Source of the DNA: Ignelater luminosus
Lineage: Eukaryota; Arthropoda; Insecta; Coleoptera; Elateridae
Assembly: GCA_011009095.1 (NCBI GenBank)
Contig: VTPC01090916.1
Location: forward strand, 62,001-126,000
Length of the DNA: 64,000 nt
Direction: 5' to 3'
The notes beneath the pieces were generated by a model, which saw nothing but the letters and a program-made list of their open reading frames with translations, was not told where the DNA came from and did not search any database. The translations under genes and the position numbers were made by a program. Each line of letters starts with the position of its first letter. The first letter of the stretch is position 1. This document shows, one piece after another, positions 36,785 to 48,734 of this stretch.

Positions 36785-39665
36785 GCTCTGCAAAGAGGGA
36801 AAAGAAGGGCGAAGTTTTAGCTTGAGCCTCAACAGATTTATATTTGGTCTTCTTACGAAGGTTGATGGCAGGCAAAGCCCGACCTATTTGATTTTCTTGA
36901 GAAGACTGATGGAATGCGAAGCCCGATCTTGAGCCACCGCTGCTTTGTATTTGCTTTTCTTGAGAAGGTTATTGAAAGCCAAAACTCGATCTTTTAACCA
37001 CACCAGATTTGTTTTACGCTTGTTTAAGAAGGTCCATGGAGGGTGAAGCCTGATCTTGAGTCACCACAAATTTATGTTTGCTTTCGTTAAGAAGGTTAAC
37101 GTAAAGCGAACCCCGATCTTGAACCACTGCAAATCTACGTTCGCTTTGCTTAAGAAGGTTGCGATCTTGAACCACCGCAGATTTGTTTTTTGGTTATATT
37201 AAGAAGGTTAATCAAGAGCGAAGCCTCATTTTGAGCCACCGCAGCTTTGTATTTGCTTTCCTTGAGAAGGTTACTAAAAGCCGAAGCCCGATCTTTTAGC
37301 CACATCAGATTTGTTTTTGGGTTCTTTAGAAGGCTAATGAAAGGCGAAGCCCGACCTTGAGTTACCGCAAATTTATACTTTCTTTCGTTAAGAAGGTTAA
37401 CGTAGAGCGAACCTCGTTCTTGAACCACTGCAAATTTACGTTCGCTTTGCCCAAGAAGGTTGCGATCTTGAGCAACCGCAGATTTGTATTGATCTTTGTT
37501 AAGAAGGTGAATGGAGGGCGAAGCTCGATCTTAAACCGCCACAAATTTGCGTTCGTTTCTCTTAACAAGATTCCAACCTTGAGCTACCGCAGATTTGTTT
37601 TTGGCCTTTTTAAAAAGGTTAATGAAGGGCCACGACAGATTTGTATTTGCTTCTGTTATGTGAACCTTGAACCACCACAAGTTCGCGTTTGCTTTTCTTT
37701 AGAAGGCTCCGACCTTGAGCTACCGCAGATTTGTTTTCAGTTTTCTTAAGAAGGTTACTGGATGGCGAAACCTGACCTTGAACCACCGCAGATGTATTTT
37801 TGACATTCTTAAGAAGGTTAAGGAAGGTAAGGCCTGACCTATTTGGTTGTTTCTAATACGTTTACTGGAGGGCGAAGCCCGACCCTGAGCAAATTTGTAT
37901 TTGCTTTTCTCTAGGATGATAAGGGAGGGCGAAGCTCCACTACTGTTGATTTGTATTTGCCTATCTTAAGAAGGTTACTAGGGGACGAAGGCCCACTTTG
38001 GGCAATCCATAGGAGATTTGTATTTGCTATCTTAAGGTTAATAAAGGGCGAAGCCTGACCTTGAGTCATCGCGGATTTGTATTTGCTTCTTTTAGGAAGG
38101 TTGATGGAGGACAGTAAGCGACCTTGAGCCATCAAACATTTGTTTTTCTTTTTCTTAAGAACGTTGATGGAGGGCTAAGCCCAACCTTGAGCTACGCTTT
38201 TTTCTAGAAGGGTAAAGGAGGCTCCACTTTGAGCCACCATTGACTTGTATTTGCTTATCTTATAAAGGTTAAACTGAGAACGAAGTCCGACTCTGAGCCA
38301 TCGCAGATTTATATTTGTTTATCTTAACAAGTTTAAGGGAGGACCAAACCTCACCTTGATCCATGGTAGATTTGTATTTGCTTATCTCAAGCTTAAGGGA
38401 TTGCTAAGCGCGACCTTAAGCTCGCGGAGATATGTATTTGTTCTTTTTAAGAAGGTCCCGACCTCGAGCCACCGCAAGTTTGTTTTTAGTTTTCTTAAGA
38501 TTAATGGAGGGCGAAGCCCGACTTTGAACCACGCAGATTTTTTTGATTTTCTTAAGACGGTTAGTGAAGGACAGAGCCTGACCTATTTGGCTTTTTTTAA
38601 GAAGGTTACTGGAGGGCGAAGCCCTACCTTAAGCACGCAGATCTGTATCTGCTTTTCTCTAGAAGGATAAGGGAGGACGAAGCTCCAGTTTGACTCACCA
38701 CTGATTTGTATTTGTTTATCTTGAGGTTAACGGAGGGTTAAGCGCGACTTTGAGCCAGCGCGGATATGTATTTGCCCTTCTTAAGAAGGTTCCGATCTTG
38801 AGCCACCGCAAAGTTGGTTTTGGTTTCCTTCAGAAGGTTAATGGACGGCGAAGCCCCACCGCAGATACGTATTTGCTTTTCTCTGAGAAAGTAAAGGACG
38901 AAGCTTGACCTATTTGCTTTTTTTCTAAGAAGGTGGATGGGTGGCGAAGCTCGATCTTGAGCAACCGCAAATTTGTTTTTGGAAGGTTAATAAAGGGCAA
39001 AGCCTGTCTTATTTGGTTTTTTCTAAGAAGGTGGATGAAGAACGAAGCTCAACTTTGAACGACCACAGATGTGTTTTTGATTTTCTTAAGAAGGTTAATA
39101 CATGGTAAAACCTGACCTATTTGGTGTTTTCTAGGAAGGTAGATGGAGGGCGAAGGCCGATCTTAAGCAGATTTGTATTTGCGTTTCTTAGGAAGGTTAA
39201 TGGAGAACAAATCGCGACCTTGAGCCACCGCAGCGTTATTTTTGCTTTTGTTAAGAAGGTTAATGGAGTGCAAAGTGCGACCTTGAGCTACCACAGATTT
39301 TTATTTGTTTATCTGGAGGTTAGTAAAGGGCGAAGTCCGACCTTGAGCCACCGTTTTATTAAGAAGGGAAAAGCTTTGTTAATGGAGAGCAAAACGCGAC
39401 CTTCAAACAGAGCGAATATGTATTTGCTTTTCTAATAAAAGGTTAATGGAGAGTAAATCCTGAGTAGTTGATCTTTTAAGAATGTTGATGTAGGGCGAAG
39501 CTACCGCAGATGTGTATTTGTTTTCGTAGGAAGGTTAATGCAGGACAAATCGCGAGCTTGAGCCACCAGACATTTTTCTTTGCTTTTCTTAAGAAAGTTA
39601 ATGGAGGACGAAACCTGACTTGGGGTAGCCTGTTAGAATGGTTAATGAAGGACACAGCCCATGGG
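36785..39665 (+). repeat. Satellite array 2 (~70-75-bp monomers, 301-bp higher-order unit)
   Basis: There are dozens of copies of a monomer with TTCTTAAGAAGGTTAATGG, then a GGCGAAGCCCGACCTTGAGC-like segment, and CACCGCAGATTTGTATTTGC. Near the start the monomers form a larger unit: GAGCCACCGC at 36931 and 37233, and CTTTCGTTAAGAAGGTTAAC at 37081 and 37382, begin matching stretches 301-302 bp apart that include the same irregular monomers. Further along the order is less regular. Runs of open frame on both strands (such as 37357-37749) come from monomer lengths near multiples of three and encode only the repeat, with no independent protein signal. Confidence 0.93.
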
Positions 39666-42600
39666 ATTCCTTTATAATCAATCAATCATACATAAAATCT
39701 ACAAAAATCTACGCCTTACACAACACTCAAATGATCTCCTTTTTAAAGGTCTTACAATCAGAAAAAAAATATTTTTACTTATTCCATCTAATATTTTGAC
39801 ACAAACATTAACACAGCGATGCTCAGCTAAGGAAAGGTTGTTCTTCAGCAGCAACATTTGTGTACTGCTTCGATAGGAGGCTTAAATAATTCAAACGTCA
39901 ATTATTTTTGCTACCTTTGAAGTAGTTATTAATTTCCTGTAGTAAGAACTGAAAGTACAATATGGTTTAGGCCCATTTGGATCTTGTATTTGCTGTATTT
40001 TATTGTTATTAGTAATTTAACAAAAGGGTGTTAGGCTATAGCTTGACTTTTCCTCTGAAATTAATCAGAGGATTCCATGAAGTTCATAGACCTAGAAATG
40101 GAAAAGGGAAACTTCTTATTATTTAATCTTCCATTTATTCAGGAAGTTTTTTTCAACAGAATTTTGGGCCCTATGCGTTTTCGTGATTACTTAGTTTCCA
40201 CAGCATCCACACGCACTACTTTCTATTTCTATCTTTATCATCACTATAATCACATTTAATGGTGTCACTGCAGTGTTGTAGGGAATAAATTTCTTGGACA
40301 AGAATGAAAAGGTGAAATGTATGTCAATAGAGTTCGGACAGTCTATTGTCAATCGTTATATTGCTTTATTGGTATTCACATAAGTTAAGACGATTTAAAT
40401 AATATTCGATTCCCAGCTCCGAGTACAGAGCAAAACAAAAATTCTTTGGAGAAATTGAACTGAAATACATAAAGAAAGTAGCAGGCAGGGACTTAATAGG
40501 ATTTTGATTTGTACGGTTCATTGTTATTGTTAGTTTCTACTTTGTTCTAATTTATATAAATTGCATGGCTGGTCTTGATTAAAGTATTATTCTGCCTATA
40601 TTCTAATGGGTAAAATCTGTTAAGAGCTTCCAAGGCCACCGACTGGATCTAGTCTATTATCTACAATGAATCTTTGAAATTACATTGCCTACTAATTAAC
40701 GTTCTTTTTATACCAGTTTCATTGTATATTCTATATAAATGTTAACCTCGAGGTTTAATTATCTCAAAAAGCGACCTCTTTGTGTGCAAAACCTTTTGAA
40801 ATACGTATAACAAGAAATAAATCGGACAGGGAAAAATAGAACACGATTGAATTGTAAAGTATAAAGTATTCTTTTCCGCATATAAGAAATCCCTCTGTAT
40901 AAATCGGAGTATCATTACCAGTTAATGAAGGCGCCTCCTCATCAGTAATTCAACAAATCACTGCTGGAGTCGCGAAGAGCTCGCTCTAACACACTGTCAT
41001 TTATTTTTGTTCCGTTTCCCCATCTATCTCGTGCAGGTCCGACTGGTCCAGGCAGCTACATCATTAGCAAGTTGAATTATGGATTGTTTGTGGGGCTCAT
41101 CGCGGCTTGGAAACGTATAAAGTTGAGTTAAACAACACTCTTTTCCGAGTAAATGTGGGTGGACTCGCTTATCAAAAATGTGTCATCTTTCCATAAAGAA
41201 TATGAGTTTCGAGTTTTGTGTCGAACTATCTACATGTATGGCATAATGAAAGTCGAAAAGTAATTACGCTTACGCACGTTACTAATTACAAGAAAGCTTT
41301 TTGTTTACAATGTTAAGCCATTAATGATGAACATGATAACTTGTTTTAGGTGAACATCTAGGACAATTTAGTAGTGGTAACTTCTCTCGAAGAAGGGTTT
41401 GCGGTTGTCTAAAAAGCCCCTTAACAAGGGAACAATTATGTCAGTGTTAACAAAATAAACGACGAGCATTCAGTGACAGTAGGGAATTTTTCAACATTAC
41501 AGAGAAATACAGACTAAAATGGATTCTTTTTTTTTCTCCTTTTTTAAACATATTCCACGCACGTAAACTGCTGACTCTTGTTGACAAACCACCAAAAACA
41601 AGGGAACGATAATTGGTTTGAGGTTGAGATGCAAACGTTACTAGGGAAAATTTAGGGCTGTCAAAAGTTTTTTTATCATTATAATTTAGTGAGAAACTCG
41701 AAGATAAATAGAAAATTTTCTAGTGTAGGTAATTACGCAACTTTTATTTTATAGAGATTTCCATCACAACGCTTATTTGTCTTCCGTTGTAAAAAATAAC
41801 ATAATTTATAAAGCACGTAATCCAGTATAATATATGCATCTGCACACAAAGTAATTATTCAGTGAAACCAGTGTTTATTGAAAATTTACGTAGGAGTAAA
41901 ATTCTTTTTGTTCTCCTTTTTTCCGGACGAATAAAAACGAGCGCGTCAAACGCTATGGTTTCTACCCATTTCGTGTCCGGTCTAAGTTAAACCTTCTGTG
42001 ATGGAGAGCAGTAGATCGCAGGATTTAGCGGAATTCTAGAAGCCTAAACTAAGTCCTACGTCAGGGTGATCCACGCCCGGATATCGCAGTAGGCCTAAAC
42101 CATCCTTGCGGTAGATCTGCTTTATCTAACCATCTCCCTACTACAACCATTGTCTTTAATTAAATTGATATCTATTAACTTTTCAGGACGCACCCGGAAT
42201 ACAAAATAATCGCGAATGTGTGCGCGCGTGTGTACATATCTAGTATGTGGGCGTGTTAGTGTGAAATTTGGGCAGGAGAATAACGATAAAAATTCGAATA
42301 CTGTGGTTTTCATCCCTTCGACACATTTTCGAACCCAATTCCACTGGCGAAATATTTTTCTATCCGGAGTATGGAAGAAAAAATACTCGAGATAAGGAGC
42401 AGCAGAGACAGAGGGTTGCAATCATTTTATTTAATAGCAGGGTAGAATCCCCATTATCCGAATGCTGATTCGGAGAGACCGCAATGAGTGTGAAAGACGA
42501 GCGTGTGGATTCTCTACACCGTTCGGCGTCGCAAAACTCGTTAGTTGCGGAAAAATAGGACAATCAACGAACAAAGACAATCCGCCTAAGCTAAGGACTT

Positions 42601-43820
42601 AATCCAATTTCTGATGTGACGGGGCTGCTTTCGACATCGCTGGCCCTTTAGGTATAAACGTCGACCGACAGTTGCGGTATCAAATTGAAAAATAAATGGC
42701 CATCTTGGAAGCAGCTGATGTTTTATTGAATTAGATCGAGCGATTAATATTTTTGTCCTTTTCCTTCCTTGTGTATTAAAACAAACGAAGTATCGAGCGA
42801 TTTTAATTATCCATCCCCTGTTTTGAAATTTACTAATAATTTATTAACTCGTGATGATTATACACAAGTACGACAGGCACAATGTAATTAATAACAATTA
42901 AGAAACAAAATTAATGAACACACAACCTCTAATGTAAGTTTATATTAAAATTATACCTAGAAACTTCTTTTCCTTTTCCTTCGCTTAATATCGGTGAGTA
43001 AACTAATCATTTATTATTGATAGACGCTTGTGGTAGTCGTGGTCGCCTTTAAAAAAAGTTGCGTCTGCTCAACCTTAAATCGCTATCTCTTAACTAGGTG
43101 AAATGGACACTTTTGGGGCACTTCAGAAAAATATAAAAATCGTAAATAACGATGTTATTTTTTGAGTTATCTTTTATAGTTACATTTCAAGGATGTGCCC
43201 TGAAGGAAATAAAAGATAAATATCTAAAAAAAAATCTGAAAGATACATCTTTGCTGAATAACTTTTCTTCTCTTAAATAATTCATAAGAAATATTATTGT
43301 AATTGGGCTGTTACAGTTCGAGACGATTTACTTGTTTGCGTTTTCATATTTTTTAAGGTTGACTTTATAGAGATGTATTGATTATGATTGGAACGGAATT
43401 AGTGAGTTTAATTGAATTAAATGTTAGTCTAGAAGGATTAACAATGAAAGGTATAGGTTTCAATTTCAGTAATTTTCCACAATTTTCTCGGATCGAGCAG
43501 ACAATCTTTCAATCTCTTGAGATTAAACCAGTACGTGCTTAGGCTCAAGAATATTTGCCCGTTTTGGTTTCATAGTATGAAAGACACTTTCAGACTTACA
43601 TTGATAAATATATTATTGCGTAATCAATCCTTCATTTGAAAGAGCCCTTGAGAAGGTTTTTGTTAATATTTATTTACGATTTATCGGTCCCATAGCGGCA
43701 GAAGGATTAAAGGGAGATAACATAAACAATGGTTCTGACACGAAGTGGTATTTGCTGCAGTTGGGATTCTACAGATGTCTTGGCAAAACACCATAGATTT
43801 TAATTCGAGACGGATGGGAT
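39666..43820. other. AT-rich intron with one possible splice acceptor
   Basis: No gene was identified. A strong pyrimidine tract ending in GTGCAG at about 41031-41036 is followed by 30-odd codons open in one frame (GPTGPGSYIISKLNYG and so on), but I cannot tie this to Rbp6. The part at 41930-42670 is richer in CpG than its surroundings. Nothing else was seen. Confidence 0.5.
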
Positions 43821-43824
43821 TCTG

Positions 43825-45235
43825 AAGTTTCTTTTTCCTGCTTTTTTATTTCTACAATTAACTCAGAACTGACAAAAAGTCAGAAATCTTCCATATCCCA
43901 AGAGACTATTGTGCGGGGAAAAGATTTTAATGTGAACTGTGAACCTTTTTTTTACCACAGTAAAATAAATTGAGAGCAATAAATGAGATTTTAATTTAAA
44001 TTGTGTGGATGTTAAGAAAAAACTTATTAGTGACCTTCAGCTGTTAAAACATCAGCAAAAAGTTTTCATTTAAAGACTACTCAAAAAAGCAAAGATCATC
44101 TGCAAACCGATTCGAAACTAATCCTTCTAAAAGTTCAAGTCCATTTCAAAACATTGATTTAGTCTGCAATTATGAAGATTTTAGTGAGAATTTTTGATTC
44201 GATTGAATAAGTATTTTTGATCCACTGGACATTGCCAAAGGTCCAAAACAAATCATCCCGTTCTAAGGAAAAATTAAACATTGAAGCTTTTTTTCCTTCT
44301 TGTTTATTTCTACAACCAACTCAAAACTGACAGAAAGTCAGAGATTTTCCACAACCCAGGAGACTATCGTGGGGGAAAAAATTTTAGTGTGAACTGTAAA
44401 CCTTTTTTTTGCCACAGTAAAATAAATAGAAAGCAATGAATGAGATTTCAATTTAAATTGTGTGGATGTTAAGAAATAACTTATTAGTGACCTTCAACTG
44501 TTAAAACATCAGCAAAAAGTTTTCACTTAAAGATTACTTAAAAAAGCAGAGATCAGCTCCAAACAGATTTGAAACTAATCCTTCTTTAAATTCATGTCCA
44601 TTTCAAAACATTGATTTACTCTGCAATTATGAAGATTTTAGTGAGTTACTTCAGTGTCAGTTTTTGATTCGATTGAATAAAGAGTTCTTCTGATCCACTA
44701 GACATTGCCAAATGTCCAAAACGAGTCCCCCCCTCAGAGGGGAAAAATTAAACATTGCCGTTTCTCTTTCCTCCCTGTTTATTTCTATAACTAACTCAAA
44801 ATTGACAAAAAGTCAGAAATTTTTCATAACCCAAGAGACTATTGTGCAGGGAAAAGATTTTAGTGTAAACTGTGAACCTTTTTCTTGGCCACAGTAAAAT
44901 AAACTGAAAACAATGAATGAGATTTTAATTTAAATTGTGTGGATGCTAAGAAAAAACTTATTAGTGACCTTCAGCTGTTAAAACAACAGCAAGAAGTTTC
45001 CATTTAAAGAGTACTCAAAAAAGCAAAGATCAGCTCCAAGCAGATTTGAAACTAACCCTTCTTTAAGTTAAAGTCGATTTCCAAACATTGATTTAATCTG
45101 CAATTATGAAGATTTTAGTGAGTTAGTTCACTGAGAATTTTTGATTCGATTGAATAAGGAGTTTTTCTGATCCACTGGATATTGCCGAAGGTCCAAAACG
45201 AGTCAGTGGGATAATTAAACATTGAAGCCAAATCT
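43825..45235 (+). repeat. Three tandem copies of a ~465-bp repeat
   Basis: GACAAAAAGTCAGAAAT at 43871, GACAGAAAGTCAGAGAT at 44329 and GACAAAAAGTCAGAAAT at 44803 mark three head-to-tail copies (steps 458 and 474 bp). Shared landmarks include AAGAGACTATTGTG, TTAATTTAAATTGTGTGGAT, CTTATTAGTGACCTTCA and TTGATTCGATTGAATAA. Copies are clearly related but diverged, with small indels. I see no protein in any copy and no relation to the other satellites. Confidence 0.9.
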
Positions 45236-47680
45236 CAATTTTTCAGGAATTAAAATCAAAAATCGAAGAGTATGCTAGAGTTGTGCATAATTTACATTTC
45301 AAAACGTTAAACAAAACTCAATTATGATACGATCTTGTTTCCTTTGCTCCTCAAAGGATTCACAACGAAGCTTACAATTACATTGCTGTTATTAGGCAGT
45401 TTTGATTAAAACAACGCATTGTAACTTTGCGAACAAAACAGATAGTTATTGTTATTATTGTTAGATTCCTACGAGTGGATTAAATATTAATTTTGTTTAT
45501 TTCTATTCAGATAATTCATAGTACAATAAGCAATATGTAAACATTTACGCCTAAATGTATGCAACCAATTTTTCAAAGAAACATTTTTCTGACAATCTTA
45601 CATCTATGAATGTTTTTATGTTTTACCTTTCTGTCTTATTAATAATCAGAAAATTTATTTGTTCAAAAACGAATAATAAAAATCAAAAGAGAAAAAATGT
45701 TCCTTTCGTTCTTGATTGCATGGTGAGATTCAATTTGTATGGCATCCTTATAAAAAGTGGGCGAATCTCGAGGTAACGTTTAATTAAAAGATTGTAAATA
45801 TAAAAATATGCAGGCAGGCTATTAAAATGTTAAATTATAGTACACGTATATAAGTGAATTTATAGGAGTTGTTATAAAATGAAAGGAATCCGAGAATCAA
45901 GATTAGAAAATCGTGCGGTATCCCAGGACTCCGCGAAATGAGCTAGGAGAGAGTAGGAAAAGCTTTTGCAACTGGCAAATTTCATAAACAACGAACAATA
46001 CTGTTTTGGAAGTAATTGGTTCAGCAAAGCTAATATCGGTGCCTAATAAAGCCGACGGGAGAATATAATACCAATCATATAACTCACTAGATAGTGAAGG
46101 GCAATGAATACAAACTACTTAACGATATTCCTGAAATAACTGGAGGCGATTAAACAGCAATATCCAGTAACATACAGCGCCATTACCGCAATCCTCGAAC
46201 GTTTCAGAGGCGCGTTTCGAGACGGGTGTTGTGGCAAAACTGCGCTTTGTTTCGCTTGATACAAAACGCAGGTAATATTTGTCTTCATTAGCTTTGCTTA
46301 TTTTTGTTAGAATAAATCTTTAGAAACGAAATGGAAGACTACCTTATTTCAATATTTATATACTTGGAGGTATTATCTCTTTTTCTTTCCGGACCTACCG
46401 CTTTCGTTTCTTATATCACGTCATTTCTTGAGATGCTGGTTTATATTTAAATATTAAGATCTGCACTCCAGGGGGAAATTACATGCTGAATCTCTGCAAA
46501 TTATTATCTGAAGACAAATAATTGGATATATTCGAGAAAATTTAATTTCCAGTTTGGATAAATTGCCGATTCCTTCTCGCATTGCTAAATTGCATACTAA
46601 ATTTTTTGGCTACAACGCGAAGAAAAAGGAGAGGGCCCTTTTAGCGCGCGCGCTACGCCTACTAAAAATAAAATTAATAAAATGCACATTTTCATTTTAA
46701 TCTTTCTCGGTTTATACGTTCACGGCGAAAGCTTTTCAATAACTGAATGGTAACACAATATAAATTACGTTAATGGAATGAAATGAGTAATTATAATAGT
46801 TTATGCTTTACTAACTTTTCTAATAGTTGTAATAGATTTCTTTGTTGTTGTTTAATATTCAAACAATCGTATCATAAACGATCTGAATTATTATAATCAT
46901 CATTATTACATTTTACTATGTAGAATCCATTATGTTTGTAGGAAGTTTCCCTTTTTCCATAAATAAAATGAAACTTGAATGAAAACGATGAAACGTGCCA
47001 TTTATAAAAATGTTAACTTGCAGTAATTATTATTATTGATAAAAGAAAATTATTTGGTTTAAAAAAGATACAAAAGTAATCTCAAATCTATTTTTACACT
47101 GTTAGCTTGTGCTCTAAAAATAATTTTGACTAAGCACGCAAATCTTGATTATGATTACTATTCCTTCTCTGTCTGTTTGACTGTTGCTTTTAATTTATCG
47201 TGAACTCTATATGATTACTTTTGAAACGACAATGACAGTTTCTTTATTATTGTTGCATTGGCAATCATTCTTATAGTATCATAAACAAGTGTTACTTGGA
47301 CAGCACAATGTTTCTTGAAATGTGAAAGATCGTAGTTCAAACGCAAACTAACGGATTAAGAGAATTGGGAAATTTTGATAGAAAAGTTTATAAATGCCTC
47401 GGACACTTGAATGAATCATTTTTGACAACGCTTAGACAAAAAATGACTTTGGGAAATATTTTCTGTTTAGATGCCTAAAATTTGAATTTAAGATTTGATG
47501 ATTTTATTATGATAATTTAGGTTTGGCATGCTTTCTCAGGATACGCTTCCAAGCAGATGGTTTACTGGAATAAACCTTAAATAGTGCGATTCCTGCACAA
47601 AAATTAGTCTTGTAATGAGTCGACTGCTAAATGTTAGGTACAGACATCTGATCATTTTGTTTTACTTGAAATGTTCTTCC
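45236..47680. other. AT-rich intron, nothing recognised
   Basis: No gene or repeat was found. There is a short GC run (GCGCGCGCGCTACG) near 46644, and the rest is AT-rich. Confidence 0.55.
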
Positions 47681-47682
47681 TG

Positions 47683-48330
47683 TTAGGCATGCTTGTCGAG
47701 TGTTTTTTTCTGAATACGAACTGATGGTTCAGAATCATAAAAAGATGGTGGAAGCCCCAAGACACATTTGTACTCAAACTCCTTAACTCTTGCATCATCG
47801 TCAAACTGCTGTCCTCCTAACGCCTCCTTCAGTGACCCGACCAGGTGAAAATCACATGGTGATAAGTCAGAACTGTAAGGAGGGCTGCCCTTGATTTTTT
47901 CTTGCGTACTCCATACTCGCCCTCTTATTCACTAGTGTGTAGTGGTTTGTATTTTTTTATTTTATTCAAAAATGCTTTTCCTTCTTCAAAACAGCTCACA
48001 AGCTGCTGACAGATGTCTTTCTGGTGTTCTGAAAGAATCCTGTGGGCACTCCCAACACTTATCCCCACCTCCGTTCCAATTTCTTCAACTGTTAGGCGTC
48101 GGTCAGCTTTGACAAGGCCATTGACTGCAATGTTATCATCAGTGACGCTCGACGTAAGCTGACAATCATGACTTGCGTTTTTACGGCGTCGCGGCCACTA
48201 TGAGATTGTTTGGCCCTGTGTCTTAGACAGTGTTGCATCTCCACACTGTGCTTTCAGTCGGGTAAAAATTTCATTCGATTTAACGCCTTCGTTGGCGGGA
48301 AATCATATGACAATGCGTTGTGCACTCATG
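47683..48330 (-). pseudogene. mariner transposase relic with internal deletion
   Basis: Minus strand from about 48300: FPANEGVKSNEIFTRLKAQC (the N-terminal helix-turn-helix part), a short gap, then NGLVKADRRLTVEEIGTEVG and SVGSAHRILSEHQKD near 48140-48030, and a SCFEEGKAFLNKI-like segment that should lead into the first catalytic TGDE. Instead it joins, near 47900, to the C-terminal PPYSSDLSPCDFHLVGSLKE and LGGQQFDDDARVKEF, ending at a stop at 47685-47683. The first and second catalytic Asp regions are deleted; the third (SPCD) remains. Several frame changes occur in the N-terminal half. This copy is clearly distinct from the transposase fragment at 1-709, which lacks the GVK-I-RLKAQ start. 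Confidence 0.85.
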
Positions 48331-48734
48331 GTGCCACTGCAGAGCTCAACCCTTGGAAAGAGGGGACAGCGGGATCTCCCTTTTTTAGACACTCCCACGC
48401 AACTACCTTGGAAGCCCCAGCCACGCCTTTTCTCTCCTCAATCTGAAGGCTACAATTCCGGTTTATATTTCAATGACCCACGTAACTTCTTGTAGTGGTT
48501 TCTTTTTATGTAACACCTTTCAATATGGCACTGCCCTCTCCAATATTGTTTATGTCTTTTTCCATTATGTCTGATCTGAATACAGGATGATATTTTACTT
48601 TGGTATGAATCATCTAAATAATATTCTTTGTTGGATGGTGACACTTCTATTTGGTACTGTTCTCCCAAATACTTTCCCATTTTTCCTATACCATGCTCGA
48701 TTTAAATATAGAACGATTTTTTGACTTTGCGCTT
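48331..48734. other. Flank of satellite array 3 with a ~126-bp repeat
   Basis: TATGTCTGATCTGAATACAG at 48566 and CATGCTCGATTTAAATATAG at 48692 are two diverged copies of one phrase. A third, TATGTTCGATCTGAATACAG, lies at 50509 on the far side of the array. No coding sequence was recognised. Confidence 0.5.

Noticed and set aside
37357..37749. 130-codon open frame in array 2 (with 37150-37428, 38356-38670 and 39121-39435)
   Set aside because: The translations are only the satellite core read repeatedly (KKVNGGRS-like). Monomer lengths near a multiple of three keep frames open by chance, and equivalent frames are open on both strands.
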